61,464 nucleotides of DNA from Collinsella aerofaciens (GCA_008671135.1 RQAP01000010.1:1-61464); one strand, 5' to 3'. Positions 44,504 through 53,220 are shown, counted from the first letter of the stretch. Numbers and translations: made by a program. Notes: generated from the letters alone by a model not told the origin.

Positions 44504-44700
44504 CTACAGATTCCTGAGTGCGTCGACGAGGGAGACCTTGCCCGCGGTGACCTCGTCGGCCTGCTTGATGACCTTTGCGGGCACGACGGCCACCACAGCG
44601 CCGGCGGCAGAGTCGATTCGAGCGATGTGGTCAGAGACGGAGCGAACGGCGAGCCGCTTGCCGACAGGGAGGCAGTCAAAGGTGGCAAAGCGCACTCCTA
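44504..44700 (-). pseudogene. C-terminal gene fragment of unknown family
   Basis: About 65 codons in an open minus-strand frame ending AGKVSLVDALRNL-stop at 44504. The frame runs upstream into the duplicated non-coding leader of the regulator (from 44701), so no proper start exists. The string GAVVAVVPAKVIKQADEV looks like a real domain end. I cannot name it. It is probably the tail of a gene cut off by the rearrangement that placed the regulator copy here. Confidence 0.45.
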
Positions 44701-47700
44701 CGGTTGGGATACGCCCGGGAGGCGCGCGGCGGACAGCGCTGTTGCCGCTCGCTGTGTCGAGCGCAGGTGTCGAGAAGTCGCCATATGCCACTACAGATGT
44801 ATTATGGAGTGCCGAAGTTCACGTGCCCGTGACAAAACGCGGGTGCCAACCCGTCCCGAGCACCACCCCGCCCGTAAGGTGTGGGACGAAAGGAGGACCA
44901 GCCGCATGAACATCCCCGAGACACAGAAAGACCTGCTTGCCTACCTCGATCGCATCACGCGCGAGCTTGGCAGCACGCGGGGCGGGCGCATCCAGAACCG
45001 TCTCGACCACTTCACCACGGCATCTATAACCGACTCGCTCGCCATCTCGCGCAGCCTGGCAAGTCAGTATCTCAACGAGCTCGTGCGCGCTGGCCTCGTG
45101 GTGAAAGCAGGGGCACGACCGGTGTGCTACTTCCACCGCCGCTCCCTCGAACGCTTCTTCCAGTCTCGCATTGAGCGTAGCACCTACCCTTCGGTCGAGC
45201 AGCTCTTCGCCACGCTCGGAAACGGCGAGCGACTCGACTTCGACCGCGCAATCGGTCACGAGCTGAGCCTTGCGCCCTGCATCAGCCAGCTCTGCGCCGC
45301 GCTCAAGTACCCGCCAGCTGGCCTGCCCATCCTGCTCTGTGGCGCCTCGGGAACCGGCAAGGGTCTACTCGCCGAACTTGCCCTCGAATACGGCAAGAAC
45401 GTCGGCGTCCTGCAGCAGGAAGCCAAGCTTGTGAGCATCGACTGCTCGCATTACGCAGACGATGCCCGCGCGCTCACTCACGACCTGTGCGCAGATGGCG
45501 GGCCTGCAGATCGGGCGAGCGGCGGCATCGTTTATCTCAAGGACGTCGACGCCCTCTCACCCGCTGCCCAGGACGCGCTCTTGGAGTGGGCCTCCGCACA
45601 GGCGGGCGCCATTGTGCCAGCCCCTGCTGTGCGCCTTATCTTTGCCACCTCAAACGAGGCAGACAGTACCGAGTGCCGCAGCCTCACGCGTCGCATCCCC
45701 ATGTCCGCCCAGGTGCCGTCTCTGCGCGAGCGCACCCAGGAGGAGCGTGAGGAACTGACTCTCCACTTCCTCAAGGAGGAGGGCCGACGCATAGGACGCG
45801 ACATCCTCATAAGTCGCGGAGCCTTCCGAGCCCTCGCCGGCACCAACTTCGAGGAGAACGTACGCGGCCTGCGCGACTGCATCACCAACTGTTGCGCCGA
45901 GGCCTATCTAGACACGAAGGGTGACAGCCTGGAGATTCGCACCTACCAGCTTCCCTCCGCAATCCTTGCCGGCTCCGCACTCGAGCGCAGCGAGAACGAC
46001 ATGCAGCTCATCGACACCACCCGGAGCATCCAAAGCCAGGCGGACGACCGCGCACGGCATGTACTCGACGCCATGCTGGAGCCATACGAGAGCTATCGCG
46101 AAGGCACGCTTGATGGGGGCGCGTGCAGCGCTCAGCTGGTGGAGCGAGCCCGCGACCTCGAGGACTACCTGGCGTTCGGGCAAAACCCGGGCCGCTCGAA
46201 GTCCGACGCATACGAGCAGATCGCCGACAGCGTCGTCACTTCCGTGAACGAACTCTACTCGATCGATTTGTCCCGAAAGAGCTCGCATCTAATCGCCCAG
46301 GGCATCTGCCTCCAGCTGTGGCCGCCCGCAAGCCTCTCGCGTTGGAAGAGCTCCCATGCAAGCGAGCTTTCCGGCATGCGCGGCGTCGTGGCCCAGCGCA
46401 ACCGCTTTGCCGTTACTGTCTGCGCCTGCATCGCTGATGAACTCAAGGCCACGCTCGGCATCGCACTCGACGATCTCACGTGTCTGCTCGTCCTTGCGCA
46501 TGCGGCACTCGCACTCGACCCGTCTAAGCGTCGTCGGAGCGTCGGTATCGTCCTCAGTCATGGCTACTCGACCGCCACGAGCATCGCCGACGCCGCCAAT
46601 CGGATTCTTGACACGAGGGTCTTCGAGGCCATCGACATGCCCTACGACCAGAAGGTTACGGACGTCGCTGTTCCTCTTCAGCAAATCATCGACCGCTTCT
46701 CCTACGCAGACGAGGTCGTCATCCTCGTGGACATGGGATCGCTCCAGGATATTTATAAGAGTCTGGAATCCACCTCCGGCATGACGCTCGGCATCATAAA
46801 CAACGCCTCTACCGGCCTTGCGGTGGAGGTTGGCGCCGGACTTATCCCGGGTCGCTCCGTGCGAGAGGTTCTCGACGATGCTGCGGCAGCTTGCACCTGT
46901 AATTATCACATCGTGGCGCGCAACGCCCGACCGGACGCGATTGTCTTCTGCTCCGAAGGCGGACTTGACGCAGCTGCGCGGATCCGCGATCTCGTGGCGC
47001 AGAGCCTGCCTGGCGAGTCCCCCGCGCGGCTTGTCGCCGTTGACTGGCGGCAGCTCGCCAATAACGGATCTGAGGATGCCGCCTTCTCCCAGTACAACGT
47101 GCGCTCGGTCATCGGTACGGACAATCCGCACGCCGACGGAGTCCCGTTCATTTCGCTCGAGGAACTCATCGCCGGCGAAGGAACGGCCCAGATAGACCGC
47201 GCCTTCGCACGCTTGCTCGACGCTGACAGCTTGCGCACGTTCCACCAGAATCTCGTCAAGAACATGACCCTCAGGAACGTGGTCGAGTCCATCACAATCC
47301 TTAACCCCAACAAGCTCTTCGGCGAAATCGAGAGTGCCGCAGAGCGGCTCCAGCAGCTCACCGGAGACGTGATTGGCGCTCGTGTGAGCATGGGGCTCTA
47401 CGTGCACCTGTGTTGTCTCGTGGAGCGCCTCGTGACCAGAAGCCCCATCGAGAACTACGCAGACGAGCAGCGCTTCGCCAATGAACACAACGATTTCGTC
47501 GAGGCATTCCGCACGAGCTTCTCTGACATTTCCGCCCATTACCACGTGGAGGTCCCCGTCACGGAGATCGCCTACGCATACGACTACATCAATTCCCGGC
47601 ATGCCCCGCGCAGGCAGGCCACGCCGAACGATGGGCCCGCGGCTCAGCAGGACGAGTGACGCGCCTCGCAAGCAAAGGAAGGAAGCCAACATCACACGAG

Positions 47701-47711
47701 CATCATCGATC
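44701..47711 (+). repeat. Right copy of the duplicated regulator region (intact regulator)
   Basis: Matches 39865-40335 as described there. It ends in the leader and first codons of the EIIB gene (AAGGAAGGAAGCCAACATCA then a mutated start, ACGAGCATCATCG), after which the sequence changes to an unrelated fragment. Together the two copies bracket the whole IIB-IIC-IID-IIA-GH32 operon as direct repeats. Confidence 0.85.
44906..47659 (+). CDS. LevR/ManR-like PTS-controlled regulator lacking the GAFTGA loop
   Basis: A 917-residue regulator. Parts in order: N-terminal winged helix (about 25-80; LAISRSLASQYLNELVRAGLV); AAA+ domain with Walker A GASGTGKG (146-153) and an odd Walker B, YLKDVD (206-216), where sigma-54 activators have LDE; PRD1 (about 375-480); EIIA-Man-like domain with His552 in VLSHGYSTA; and a C-terminal PRD2 (about 780-890). 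The sigma-54-contact GAFTGA motif is missing, so activation by the classical route is doubtful. ATG 44906 follows AAAGGAGG. It lies downstream of the PTS/GH32 operon it probably controls. Confidence 0.88.
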   Translation: MNIPETQKDLLAYLDRITRELGSTRGGRIQNRLDHFTTASITDSLAISRSLASQYLNELVRAGLVVKAGARPVCYFHRRSLERFFQSRIERSTYPSVEQLFATLGNGERLDFDRAIGHELSLAPCISQLCAALKYPPAGLPILLCGASGTGKGLLAELALEYGKNVGVLQQEAKLVSIDCSHYADDARALTHDLCADGGPADRASGGIVYLKDVDALSPAAQDALLEWASAQAGAIVPAPAVRLIFATSNEADSTECRSLTRRIPMSAQVPSLRERTQEEREELTLHFLKEEGRRIGRDILISRGAFRALAGTNFEENVRGLRDCITNCCAEAYLDTKGDSLEIRTYQLPSAILAGSALERSENDMQLIDTTRSIQSQADDRARHVLDAMLEPYESYREGTLDGGACSAQLVERARDLEDYLAFGQNPGRSKSDAYEQIADSVVTSVNELYSIDLSRKSSHLIAQGICLQLWPPASLSRWKSSHASELSGMRGVVAQRNRFAVTVCACIADELKATLGIALDDLTCLLVLAHAALALDPSKRRRSVGIVLSHGYSTATSIADAANRILDTRVFEAIDMPYDQKVTDVAVPLQQIIDRFSYADEVVILVDMGSLQDIYKSLESTSGMTLGIINNASTGLAVEVGAGLIPGRSVREVLDDAAAACTCNYHIVARNARPDAIVFCSEGGLDAAARIRDLVAQSLPGESPARLVAVDWRQLANNGSEDAAFSQYNVRSVIGTDNPHADGVPFISLEELIAGEGTAQIDRAFARLLDADSLRTFHQNLVKNMTLRNVVESITILNPNKLFGEIESAAERLQQLTGDVIGARVSMGLYVHLCCLVERLVTRSPIENYADEQRFANEHNDFVEAFRTSFSDISAHYHVEVPVTEIAYAYDYINSRHAPRRQATPNDGPAAQQDE

Positions 47712-47846
47712 GCTGCGTGCAAGGCGGCGGGCCTCACCGTGTTCGCCAAGCGCGAGGAGCGTTTTGGTTTTTCGCAAGCAAATGCGGACGAAATCAGCGA
47801 CCAGATTCCCGATACGCTCAAACATGCAGGGCCCCTATGTGTTTAA
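47709..47846 (+). pseudogene. C-terminal fragment of a HAD-type phosphatase
   Basis: About 45 codons: IAACKAAGLTVFAKREERFG, then FSQANADEISDQI and a stop at 47846. The pattern AAKAAGM-x-VFAKREERFGF is the end of HAD phosphatases of the beta-phosphoglucomutase type. It is joined to the truncated EIIB start, so it marks another deletion junction. Not expressed as a functional protein. Confidence 0.5.
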
Positions 47847-47913
47847 CCTCATTTTTCCGTGTGCGGTAGAATGGAGTCGTTGAGATCGCGAACGCCTTAA
47901 AGGGAGAGTTTTT

Positions 47914-48648
47914 GTGGATGCGCATCTGGATGGGGGCTCTTCCGCCCCGCTGTATCAACAGGTGCTCGATTTGCTTAAGAGCGATATCGAACAGGGGACA
48001 TATCCCGTTGACTCGCAGATTCCAACGGAACTTGAGCTTTCTAAGATGTACGGCGTGGGAAGGGTCACGGTTCGCCGCGCAATAGAGGAGCTTGTGGGCG
48101 AGGGGTATCTCACCAAGCGGCAGGGGCGTGGTACGTTTGTGACCGCGACAAAGATAATTCGCAAGGTGCATCAGAAGGACGATGTTCAGAGTTTTACCCA
48201 AGCATGCGCTGAAAACGGCATGAAGGCGGGCGCTCGCGTCGTTGCCCGCAAGACCGTTGCCGCCGATCGCGACCTCGCTTCTTTCTTTGGCTTGGATGAA
48301 GGCTCTGACCTCATCTTGGTCTCACGCGTGCGTACCGCAGACGGCGTGCCGGTCCTGTTCGAGAACAACTACTATCCTGTCGATGGATTCGAATTTCTCA
48401 AAGATATCGGTCTCTCCAATTGTTCGATATTCGAGGCCGTGGGGGAGCGTACGGGTAGGTATCCCTGCTCGTCCGATCCCTGCAGGCTGGAGATCGCCCG
48501 TGCGGGAATTGATGCCGCCCGCGAGCTCAAGGTCCCAGTAGGGGAGCCGCTGTTCTTCATGAACGCGGGCTTTCTCGATTCCAACGGAGAGCGCTTCTGC
48601 TATGGCAGACAGTACTACGTGGGTTCGCGCTACAGCTTCGATATCTAG
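47914..48648 (+). CDS. GntR/HutC-family regulator, probable regulator of the frl-like operon
   Basis: A 244-residue regulator: GntR winged helix (about 8-75; PLYQQVLDLLKSDIEQGTYP, ELSKMYGVGRVTVRRAIEEL) and a UTRA ligand domain (about 95-240). It starts at GTG 47914 with AAAGGGAGAG upstream. HutC-type proteins bind sugar phosphates or amino-acid intermediates. In E. coli the fructoselysine operon has a GntR regulator, FrlR, and this gene occupies the same place before FrlC/B/D-like genes. Direct repeats at 48721 and 48771 are its likely operators. Name withheld because orthology is inferred. Confidence 0.88.
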   Translation: MDAHLDGGSSAPLYQQVLDLLKSDIEQGTYPVDSQIPTELELSKMYGVGRVTVRRAIEELVGEGYLTKRQGRGTFVTATKIIRKVHQKDDVQSFTQACAENGMKAGARVVARKTVAADRDLASFFGLDEGSDLILVSRVRTADGVPVLFENNYYPVDGFEFLKDIGLSNCSIFEAVGERTGRYPCSSDPCRLEIARAGIDAARELKVPVGEPLFFMNAGFLDSNGERFCYGRQYYVGSRYSFDI

Positions 48649-48720
48649 CGGCTCTGTCTCACACAGCGCTGTTCTCGTATTGCCGCGGCAGGTCCGTTTA
48701 GCGCGTAAAAGTTACCACTT

Positions 48721-48791
48721 ATAGAACAACCTAATATGTTTCTTGACCGACGCCTTCATGCAGGTTATACATAGAACAACCTAAGATGTTT
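48721..48791. promoter_or_regulatory. Tandem operator: two 21-bp direct repeats 50 bp apart
   Basis: ATAGAACAACCTAATATGTTT (48721-48741) and ATAGAACAACCTAAGATGTTT (48771-48791) differ at one base. Each contains an imperfect AACAAC-CTAA-GATGTT dyad. They flank the predicted promoter of the transporter gene, one before the -35 and one just after the -10. This suits repression, perhaps with looping, by the GntR protein encoded upstream. Confidence 0.8.
48743..48771 (+). promoter_or_regulatory. Promoter of the frl-like operon
   Basis: TTGACC (48743-48748) and TATACA (48766-48771), 17 bp apart, lie exactly between the two operator repeats and 75 bp before the transporter ATG. Confidence 0.75.
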
Positions 48792-48845
48792 GCCTATACG
48801 TGAAGGATTTTTGGCAAGCATCGTTGCTCTGGCAGGAGGTTAAGA

Positions 48846-50309
48846 ATGCCGGATGCCAAACAGGAGAAGCCCAAGCGCAGATTCCATCTCCAGCTTCCCC
48901 ATGTGTACACCATCGCGTTCATGCTGATCGTGTTCTTCGCGGTGCTCACATGGATCGTCCCATCGGGTCAGTTCGACCGCCAGACCATTCAGACGGCCGC
49001 GGGCGAGCGAGAAGTCGCCGTAGCCGGAACGTACCAAGAGGTCGACAAGGTCTACACCGATTCGGAGACGGGGGAGACCGTCGATCTGCGACAGGGCATC
49101 GATGCCGTCCTGCAGGCTCCCGCCAAGGGCATTCAGGCTGCGGCCGATGTCGTCGCGTTCGTCCTGCTGATCGGCGGATCGTTCGCCATCGTCACCAAGA
49201 CCAACGCCCTAAACGCCGGCATGAGCCGCGTGATCAAGAAGCTGAAGAACAAGGACATCTTGATCATCCCCATCTCCATGATCCTGCTCTCGATCTGCGG
49301 CACCACGTTCGGCATGTCCGAGGAGGCGCTGCCGTTCTACGCGATCTTCATCCCCATCATGCTGAGCATCGGGTATGACTCCATGACCGCGTTCATCATC
49401 TGCTTCCTCGGCCCCAACCTTGGTTACTGCGCATCCACTATTGATCCTTTCAACGTGCTGATCGCCCAGGGCGTTATCGGCATCGAGGGAAATCCCCAGC
49501 TTTGGCTCCGCGCCATCCTGTGGGTCATCTTCACCGCCGCGGGCATTTTCTGGGCCATGCGCTACGCGCGCCGCGTCAAGCTCGATCCCAAGTCCTCCAT
49601 CACCTATGAGGACGATAAGCAGAAGCGCATCGAGTTCTCTGTCACCGATGCCTCTATCGAAGAGGAGTTCACGCTTCGCCACAAGCTCGTCCTCATTGAT
49701 TTCGCGGTCGGCATGGGCGTTATCGTGTGGGGCCTCGTTACCCAGGGCTGGTATATGGACGAGATCTCCATGGTGTTCCTGGCCATGGGCCTTCTTGCCG
49801 GCATACTCGGCGGCCTGGACGAGAAGACCATTGCGGAGGAGTTCGTCCGCGGAATCGCCGACTTCGCCTACGCAGCCTGCATCATCGGCATCGCCCGCGG
49901 CATCCTGGTCGTCGCAGAGGGCGGAATGATCATCGACTCTATTCTTAACTGGCTCGTCGGACTCCTTGCGGGCGCTCCGTCCTTCATCTATACCACCTTC
50001 ATGTACATCGTCCTCGGCCTGCTTTCGCTGCTGGTTCCTTCCAGCTCCGGCCTCGCTGCACTCACCATGCCCGTCATGGGCCCGCTGACCGAGCTTATGG
50101 GCCTCAATCCCGGGGCTGCCGTCACCGCTCTGCAGTTCGCGAACCAGACCGTCAACACCATCAGCCCCGTTGCGGGCATGACCGTCGCGGGTCTTGCCGT
50201 GGCGAAGATCTCCTTCGGGCAATGGTGGAAGACCATCTGGAAGTTCTTTATCTTCATGGTTCTGTTCGGATTGGTCGCGACTGTGATCTCCGGCCTACTG
50301 CCGATGTAG
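48846..50309 (+). CDS. YfcC/DcuC-family membrane transporter, probable Amadori-product carrier
   Basis: A 487-residue permease with about 11-12 membrane helices. Its start is MPDAKQEKPKRRFHLQLPHV, then helix 1 ending TWIVPSGQF; the YfcC family hallmark TWIVPAGQF-like motif and NLGYCASTIDPFN are visible. The family includes C4-dicarboxylate and arginine/ornithine-like carriers. GGAGG lies seven bases before the ATG. It is the first gene of the operon with FrlC-, FrlB- and FrlD-like genes, in the place where E. coli has the APC permease FrlA. It therefore probably imports fructoselysine or another fructosamine. That substrate is inferred. Confidence 0.85.
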   Translation: MPDAKQEKPKRRFHLQLPHVYTIAFMLIVFFAVLTWIVPSGQFDRQTIQTAAGEREVAVAGTYQEVDKVYTDSETGETVDLRQGIDAVLQAPAKGIQAAADVVAFVLLIGGSFAIVTKTNALNAGMSRVIKKLKNKDILIIPISMILLSICGTTFGMSEEALPFYAIFIPIMLSIGYDSMTAFIICFLGPNLGYCASTIDPFNVLIAQGVIGIEGNPQLWLRAILWVIFTAAGIFWAMRYARRVKLDPKSSITYEDDKQKRIEFSVTDASIEEEFTLRHKLVLIDFAVGMGVIVWGLVTQGWYMDEISMVFLAMGLLAGILGGLDEKTIAEEFVRGIADFAYAACIIGIARGILVVAEGGMIIDSILNWLVGLLAGAPSFIYTTFMYIVLGLLSLLVPSSSGLAALTMPVMGPLTELMGLNPGAAVTALQFANQTVNTISPVAGMTVAGLAVAKISFGQWWKTIWKFFIFMVLFGLVATVISGLLPM

Positions 50310-50321
50310 GAGGTGCCCAGC

Positions 50322-51179
50322 ATGGATTTAAGCGCTTCCACACCCCGTCTGCGTCGCGAGCAGGTCGCCGGCATGAACATTCACTACATCATGTGGTCGC
50401 TCGATTACTTCCTTGATGCTCAGCAGCGCCTTGGCTTCAAAACCATCGAGCTTTGGGCGGCCGAGCCGCACGTGACGCTGGACCACACGGGGTATTTCGA
50501 GGCCGACGAGCTTCGCCGCAAGATCGAGTCCCGCGGACTCTCCGTGAGCTCCCTGTGTCCGGAGAACGTGGTGTATCCGTGGCAGTACGCTGCCAGAAAG
50601 CCCCTCCACGCGCAGCGGAGCCTCGCTTACTTTAAGCACGGCATCGAGCTCGCCGAGGTGCTCGGCGCCCCGTATATGTCCATCAACTCCGGTTGGGGCG
50701 ATTGGGACGAGGACCGCGAGGAGGCTTGGAAGCGCTCTGCCGAGCACTTGGCGATTCTTGCGGACTATGCCGGCGAGCACGGCGTGACCCTCTGCATGGA
50801 GAGCCTGAGGCCGGAAGAGAGCAACTTGGTGGTTACACTCGCGGACGCCAGGCGCATGCTTGACCAAGTAGCCAGCCCGCACCTTACTCCAATGGTGGAC
50901 ACTACCGCTATGGGAGTCGCCGGCGAGAGCCTTGAAGAGTGGTTTGCCGAGTTTGGCGATGGTGCCATAAGGAACATGCGCTTCATTGATGGCGACCCAT
51001 ATGGCCATCTGGTTTGGGGCGATGGAAAGCACAGTATGGACGATTTCGTACGCGTCCTCAACGCGCATGGGTTCGAGGGCTATCTTGGTCAGGAGATCAC
51101 CGATGGAAGGTATTTCGATGATCCCGCAGCAGCGGACCGGCACAACATGGACGCCTTCGAGAGGTATTTTGTCGACTAG
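50322..51179 (+). CDS. FrlC-like sugar epimerase/isomerase (TIM barrel)
   Basis: A 285-residue xylose-isomerase-like TIM barrel. Conserved metal and substrate residues occur in GFKTIELWAAEPH (Glu), TLCMESLRPEESN (Glu), PMVDTTAMG (Asp) and the C-terminal GYLGQEITDGRYF (Glu). The similarity in layout to E. coli FrlC (fructoselysine 3-epimerase: IEIWGGRPHAF, LEPLTPYESN, MVDI) is clear by eye. It would convert psicoselysine to fructoselysine. I prefer ATG 50322, seven bases after GGAGGT. It lies 12 bp after the transporter gene. Confidence 0.83.
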   Translation: MDLSASTPRLRREQVAGMNIHYIMWSLDYFLDAQQRLGFKTIELWAAEPHVTLDHTGYFEADELRRKIESRGLSVSSLCPENVVYPWQYAARKPLHAQRSLAYFKHGIELAEVLGAPYMSINSGWGDWDEDREEAWKRSAEHLAILADYAGEHGVTLCMESLRPEESNLVVTLADARRMLDQVASPHLTPMVDTTAMGVAGESLEEWFAEFGDGAIRNMRFIDGDPYGHLVWGDGKHSMDDFVRVLNAHGFEGYLGQEITDGRYFDDPAAADRHNMDAFERYFVD

Positions 51180-51279
51180 CGCGTAGCTCCCATTCGCGTG
51201 GGGAAGTCAACACGCTTGACGAGAAGACTCGCAGTAAACGTTGGCGGATTCGTCCGCCGTATCGAAAGGAAGAATAACA

Positions 51280-52248
51280 ATGAACGCACATGATCTTATC
51301 GCCGACGCAATCGCTGAAAAGGGCGGTTTCGATAGCGTCTTCTGGGTTGCCTGCGGCGGCTCCCTCATCGACCTGCTGCCCGCCCACGAGCTGCTCAAGC
51401 GCGAGGCGACTACGTTTGCCAGCGAGGCGTATACCGCCCGCGAGTTCGATATCATGCGTCCCAAGCGCCTGGGCGAAAAGTCCCTTGTCATCGCTTGCAG
51501 CCACTCCGGCAACACCCCCGAGGTAATCGATGCGTGCTCGATCGCCAAGGCGGCGGGCGCGACCGTTATCGTGCAGACGGACAACGCGGGTTCCGGCATC
51601 GATAACGGTGAGTGGACGTGCTGGGTATATCCGTGGGGCGAGGGAGTTCCGCAGGCGGAGGTGCCCGCCGGCATCTCTTTGGCTCTCGCTTCCGAGCTCC
51701 TGGATCAGCAGGAAGGTTATGCCGACCTTGCCGACATGTACGAAGGCATCGCCAAGATGGACCAGATCCTGCCTGCAGCTCGCGAGAAGGTCAACGCCGA
51801 ACTCTGCGACCGTTTTGCCGCCCTGTGCCAGGACCACAAGTTCCTGTATATCTTGGGGTCCGGTCCCGTGTTTAGCCAGGCCTATGGCTTCGCTATCTGC
51901 TCGCTTATGGAGATGCAGTGGCAGAGCTGCGCCTATATCCACTCCGGCGAGTACTTCCACGGCCCCTTCGAGGTGACCGAGCCCGGAGTCTTCTACTTCC
52001 TGCAGATGTCTTCTAGTGAGTGCCGAGCCATGGATGAGCGCGCCCTCGCATTCCTCGAGACCCATACCGACACTCTTATGGTGCTCGACGCCATGGAGTA
52101 CGGCATGGACCAAGTACCGGCGAGCGTTCGCGCGTTCCTTGATCCAATCCTGTTCTACGCGATGAACTGTGAGCTGCGCTCCGCTCGCGGCAAGGTGTTC
52201 GACCATCACCCGGACGTGCGTCGTTACATGGGCATCGAGAAGTACTAG
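51280..52248 (+). CDS. FrlB-like fructosamine-6-phosphate deglycase (SIS domain)
   Basis: A 322-residue double-SIS protein. SIS1 has FWVACGGSLIDLLPA, the YTAREFD segment and SCSHSGNTPEV-like IACSHSGNTPEV. SIS2 has YILGSGPVFSQAYGFAICSL, the catalytic-type EYFHGPFE, and the C-terminal DVRRYMGIEKY. FrlB proteins split fructoselysine 6-phosphate into lysine and glucose 6-phosphate; GlmS-like deglycases for other amino acids look similar. The ATG at 51280 follows AAAGGAAGAA. It is separated from frlC-like by 100 bp and followed by a hairpin. Confidence 0.88.
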   Translation: MNAHDLIADAIAEKGGFDSVFWVACGGSLIDLLPAHELLKREATTFASEAYTAREFDIMRPKRLGEKSLVIACSHSGNTPEVIDACSIAKAAGATVIVQTDNAGSGIDNGEWTCWVYPWGEGVPQAEVPAGISLALASELLDQQEGYADLADMYEGIAKMDQILPAAREKVNAELCDRFAALCQDHKFLYILGSGPVFSQAYGFAICSLMEMQWQSCAYIHSGEYFHGPFEVTEPGVFYFLQMSSSECRAMDERALAFLETHTDTLMVLDAMEYGMDQVPASVRAFLDPILFYAMNCELRSARGKVFDHHPDVRRYMGIEKY

Positions 52249-52258
52249 CGATTTTAAA

Positions 52259-52304
52259 ACGGGGCGCGAGGCGCGTTGAGACGTGCGAATCCCTCGCGCC
52301 CCGT
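52259..52304 (+). terminator. Hairpin between deglycase and kinase genes
   Basis: Perfect 13-bp stem ACGGGGCGCGAGG / CCTCGCGCCCCGT around a 20-nt loop, ten bases after the deglycase stop. It lacks a strong T-run (CTGCTCG follows), so it may be an attenuator or mRNA stabiliser that lowers kinase output. Confidence 0.65.
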
Positions 52305-52347
52305 CTGCTCGCCGTAACCACGGCGGTTTACCTGAATGGAGATAACC

Positions 52348-53220
52348 ATGGCAGCCTATCCTATAAGCGTGCTTGGCTTTGGAGACAACGTTGTCGATAA
52401 GTACGAGCACATCAAGACCATGTATCCCGGCGGCAATGCAGTTAACTTCGCCGTCTTCGCCAAGAAGCTCGGCGTCGATCGCAGCGCCTACATGGGAATC
52501 TTCGGATCAGATGAGGAGGCCGAGCACGTTATAGCATCGCTCGAGGACGAGGGCGTCGAGCTTCTTCGCTGCCAGCAGGTCCTGGGCGTCAACGGCGCCG
52601 CTCGCGTGACCGTTGACGAGACCGGGGACCGTATCTTCCTGGGCTCCAATGAAGGCGGCATACGTGGCGACATGCGCTACGTGATAGACCGCTTCGCCGC
52701 CGAGTACGTCAGCGGCTTCGATTTGGTGCACAGCGGCAACTACTGCTTCACCGAGCGCGAGCTCCCCAGGATCAAGGCTGCCGGCGTGCCTATCAGCTTC
52801 GACTTCTCCGATGACTCCACCGACGAGTACTTCGGGCAGATTGCGCCATTTGTGACGTACGCCTTTATGTCCATGGGCGACGCTTCCCTGGAGGATATCA
52901 AGGCGAGGCTCGAGTGGGTGAAGGCCCTTGGCCCTCAAATCGTATGCGCATCGCGCGGGAGCAAGGGCTCCGTCGCCTATGACGGCGAAAACTTCTACGA
53001 GCAGGGCATCAAGCCCGTGGCGCCCGAGGAGCTCAAAGACGCTATGGCGGCCGGCGATTCACTGCTGACGGCGTTTTTGGTCACCTATCTTTCCAAGAAG
53101 AAGGCCGGCGAGTGCGGCGAGGCCGCGATTCGCGAGAGCTTGGACTTCGCTGCCGGTTTTGCGGCGGAGACCTGCAAGATCGAGGGCAGTTGGGGCCACC
53201 CGCTGGTCTACGAGAACTAG
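52348..53220 (+). CDS. FrlD-like PfkB-family fructosamine 6-kinase
   Basis: A 290-residue ribokinase-family enzyme. The substrate-binding N-terminus has GFGDNVVDKYEHIKTMYPGGN, trimmed to PGGNAVNFAVFAKKLG. The C-terminal ATP/anion-hole motif is AMAAGDSLLTAFLV (catalytic Asp in AAGDS; the usual form is GAGD). FDFSDDS in the middle matches FDFSDKW of E. coli FrlD. It would phosphorylate fructoselysine on O6 before FrlB acts. ATG 52348 has GGAG six bases upstream. Last intact gene of the operon. Confidence 0.88.
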   Translation: MAAYPISVLGFGDNVVDKYEHIKTMYPGGNAVNFAVFAKKLGVDRSAYMGIFGSDEEAEHVIASLEDEGVELLRCQQVLGVNGAARVTVDETGDRIFLGSNEGGIRGDMRYVIDRFAAEYVSGFDLVHSGNYCFTERELPRIKAAGVPISFDFSDDSTDEYFGQIAPFVTYAFMSMGDASLEDIKARLEWVKALGPQIVCASRGSKGSVAYDGENFYEQGIKPVAPEELKDAMAAGDSLLTAFLVTYLSKKKAGECGEAAIRESLDFAAGFAAETCKIEGSWGHPLVYEN

